From Candidatus Kerfeldbacteria bacterium (GTDB taxonomy: Bacteria; Patescibacteriota; Patescibacteriia; UBA9570), in the NCBI GenBank assembly GCA_003512175.1, contig DOSP01000006.1, positions 901-6,500 on the forward strand: a stretch of DNA of 5,600 nt, written 5' to 3'. Every line of letters starts with the position of its first letter. The first letter of the stretch is position 1. Below the pieces are notes generated by a model. That model did not search any database. It was not told the origin of the DNA and was given only the letters and a program-made list of their open reading frames with translations. Shown here piece by piece: positions 5,233-5,600 of this stretch. The translations under genes were made by a program, and so were the position numbers.

Positions 5233-5600
5233 ATGGAACGCTTACCTATTCCCACTGCTCCCAGTGAGCGCCACAAATGGATACAACCCCAACCCAGGCG
5301 CACTGGTTGGTTAGTGTTAACGTTACTGCTCAGTCTCGGGGCAGGCTTCGCGGGCGCGTTAATGGCGAGGGTGTACCAGTCAGATTGGTTACAGTTTGAT
5401 ACACCAGACATTGTGGTCGTGCCCAGCACGGCCGGGTCAGCCGCTGCCCAGGTCGTGCGGAATTTGCAAGATCGCCAAGCGGAAGCCTTAGTGGAAATTA
5501 TGTCAGATACAGTGTGGCTGGGGCCCGGGGTGGTATTAAGTAGCGATGGTTGGATTGTGACAACAGCAGATGTCAGTAGTGACAACTCTAGAGTTGTCAC
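5233..5600 (+). CDS. Membrane-anchored HtrA/trypsin-like protein, 5' part
   Basis: The first 122 codons of a gene cut by the window edge. A Pro- and Arg-rich cytoplasmic head (1-25) is followed by one transmembrane helix at about 26-45 (GWLVLTLLLSLGAGFAGALM). A presumably extracytoplasmic segment comes next, and from about residue 84 a trypsin-like beta-barrel begins: EALVEIM, then WLGPGVVLSSDGWIVTTADV at 95-114. That string corresponds to the GSGxxxxxDGYIVTNxHV motif of HtrA/Deg (S1C) proteases. The catalytic His of that motif falls on Asp113, so the protein may be an inactive protease homologue; the Asp and Ser of the triad lie beyond the window. The ATG is four bases after the membrane-protein stop, without a Shine-Dalgarno sequence. 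By position it is part of the slipin operon, where a protease-fold partner would be expected. Confidence 0.78.
   Translation, partial: MERLPIPTAPSERHKWIQPQPRRTGWLVLTLLLSLGAGFAGALMARVYQSDWLQFDTPDIVVVPSTAGSAAAQVVRNLQDRQAEALVEIMSDTVWLGPGVVLSSDGWIVTTADVSSDNSRVV
5579..5600. repeat. Perfect 22-base palindrome inside the protease-like gene
   Basis: GTGACAACTCT is followed directly by its exact reverse complement, ending on the last base of the window; whether the symmetry continues beyond cannot be seen. It encodes Ser-Asp-Asn-Ser-Arg-Val-Val-Thr in frame, just after the disrupted His position. The half-site core GTGACAAC also occurs at 5557-5564, within the codons for Ile-Val-Thr-Thr. The symmetry is seen directly; no function is assigned. 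Confidence 0.85.

Overview
The window looks like a chromosomal segment from a bacterium of the Candidate Phyla Radiation (Patescibacteria). This rests on protein style recalled from that group: an L7/L12 with a charged N-terminal extension, a short winged-helix/nucleotidyltransferase-like regulator, and compact genes of unknown function with membrane anchors. No rRNA or other marker is present to place it more exactly. Genes are tightly packed, and no non-coding stretch exceeds 60 bases.

Layout. Positions 2-412 (+) encode ribosomal protein L7/L12 (rplL), followed by a strong hairpin terminator at 428-465. Converging on it from the right, 470-2635 (-) encodes a 721-residue single-pass membrane protein. 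It has a cytoplasmic domain resembling a degenerate PP2C phosphatase and a predicted external beta-propeller. A 37-base divergent control region (2636-2672) separates it from a rightward gene set: a wHTH regulator (2673-3221), a slipin/SPFH protein (3224-3994), a 36-residue membrane microprotein (3999-4109), a small lipoprotein (4106-4474), a polytopic membrane protein of about nine helices (4461-5228), and the 5' end of a membrane-anchored HtrA/trypsin-like protein (5233 to the window edge). The last gene has Asp where the catalytic His is expected.

The control signals are the most striking part. Three starts (2635 minus, 2673 plus, 3224 plus) each lie exactly 7 bases after a good -10 hexamer, with no Shine-Dalgarno sequence. 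This predicts leaderless mRNAs. Two of the three share the extended -10 pattern TGnTATACT-N7-ATG. The divergent pair overlap and enclose the dyad AAGTAT-GGT-ATACTT, a natural operator candidate for the regulator gene beside it. The genes from slipin onward are joined by short gaps or overlaps, as in a translationally coupled operon.

Functionally the right half reads as an envelope module: a slipin membrane scaffold, small membrane and lipoprotein components, an integral membrane protein and a protease-fold protein. Slipins usually pair with an NfeD-type protease, and none is visible here. The idea that these proteins work together is inference from gene order.
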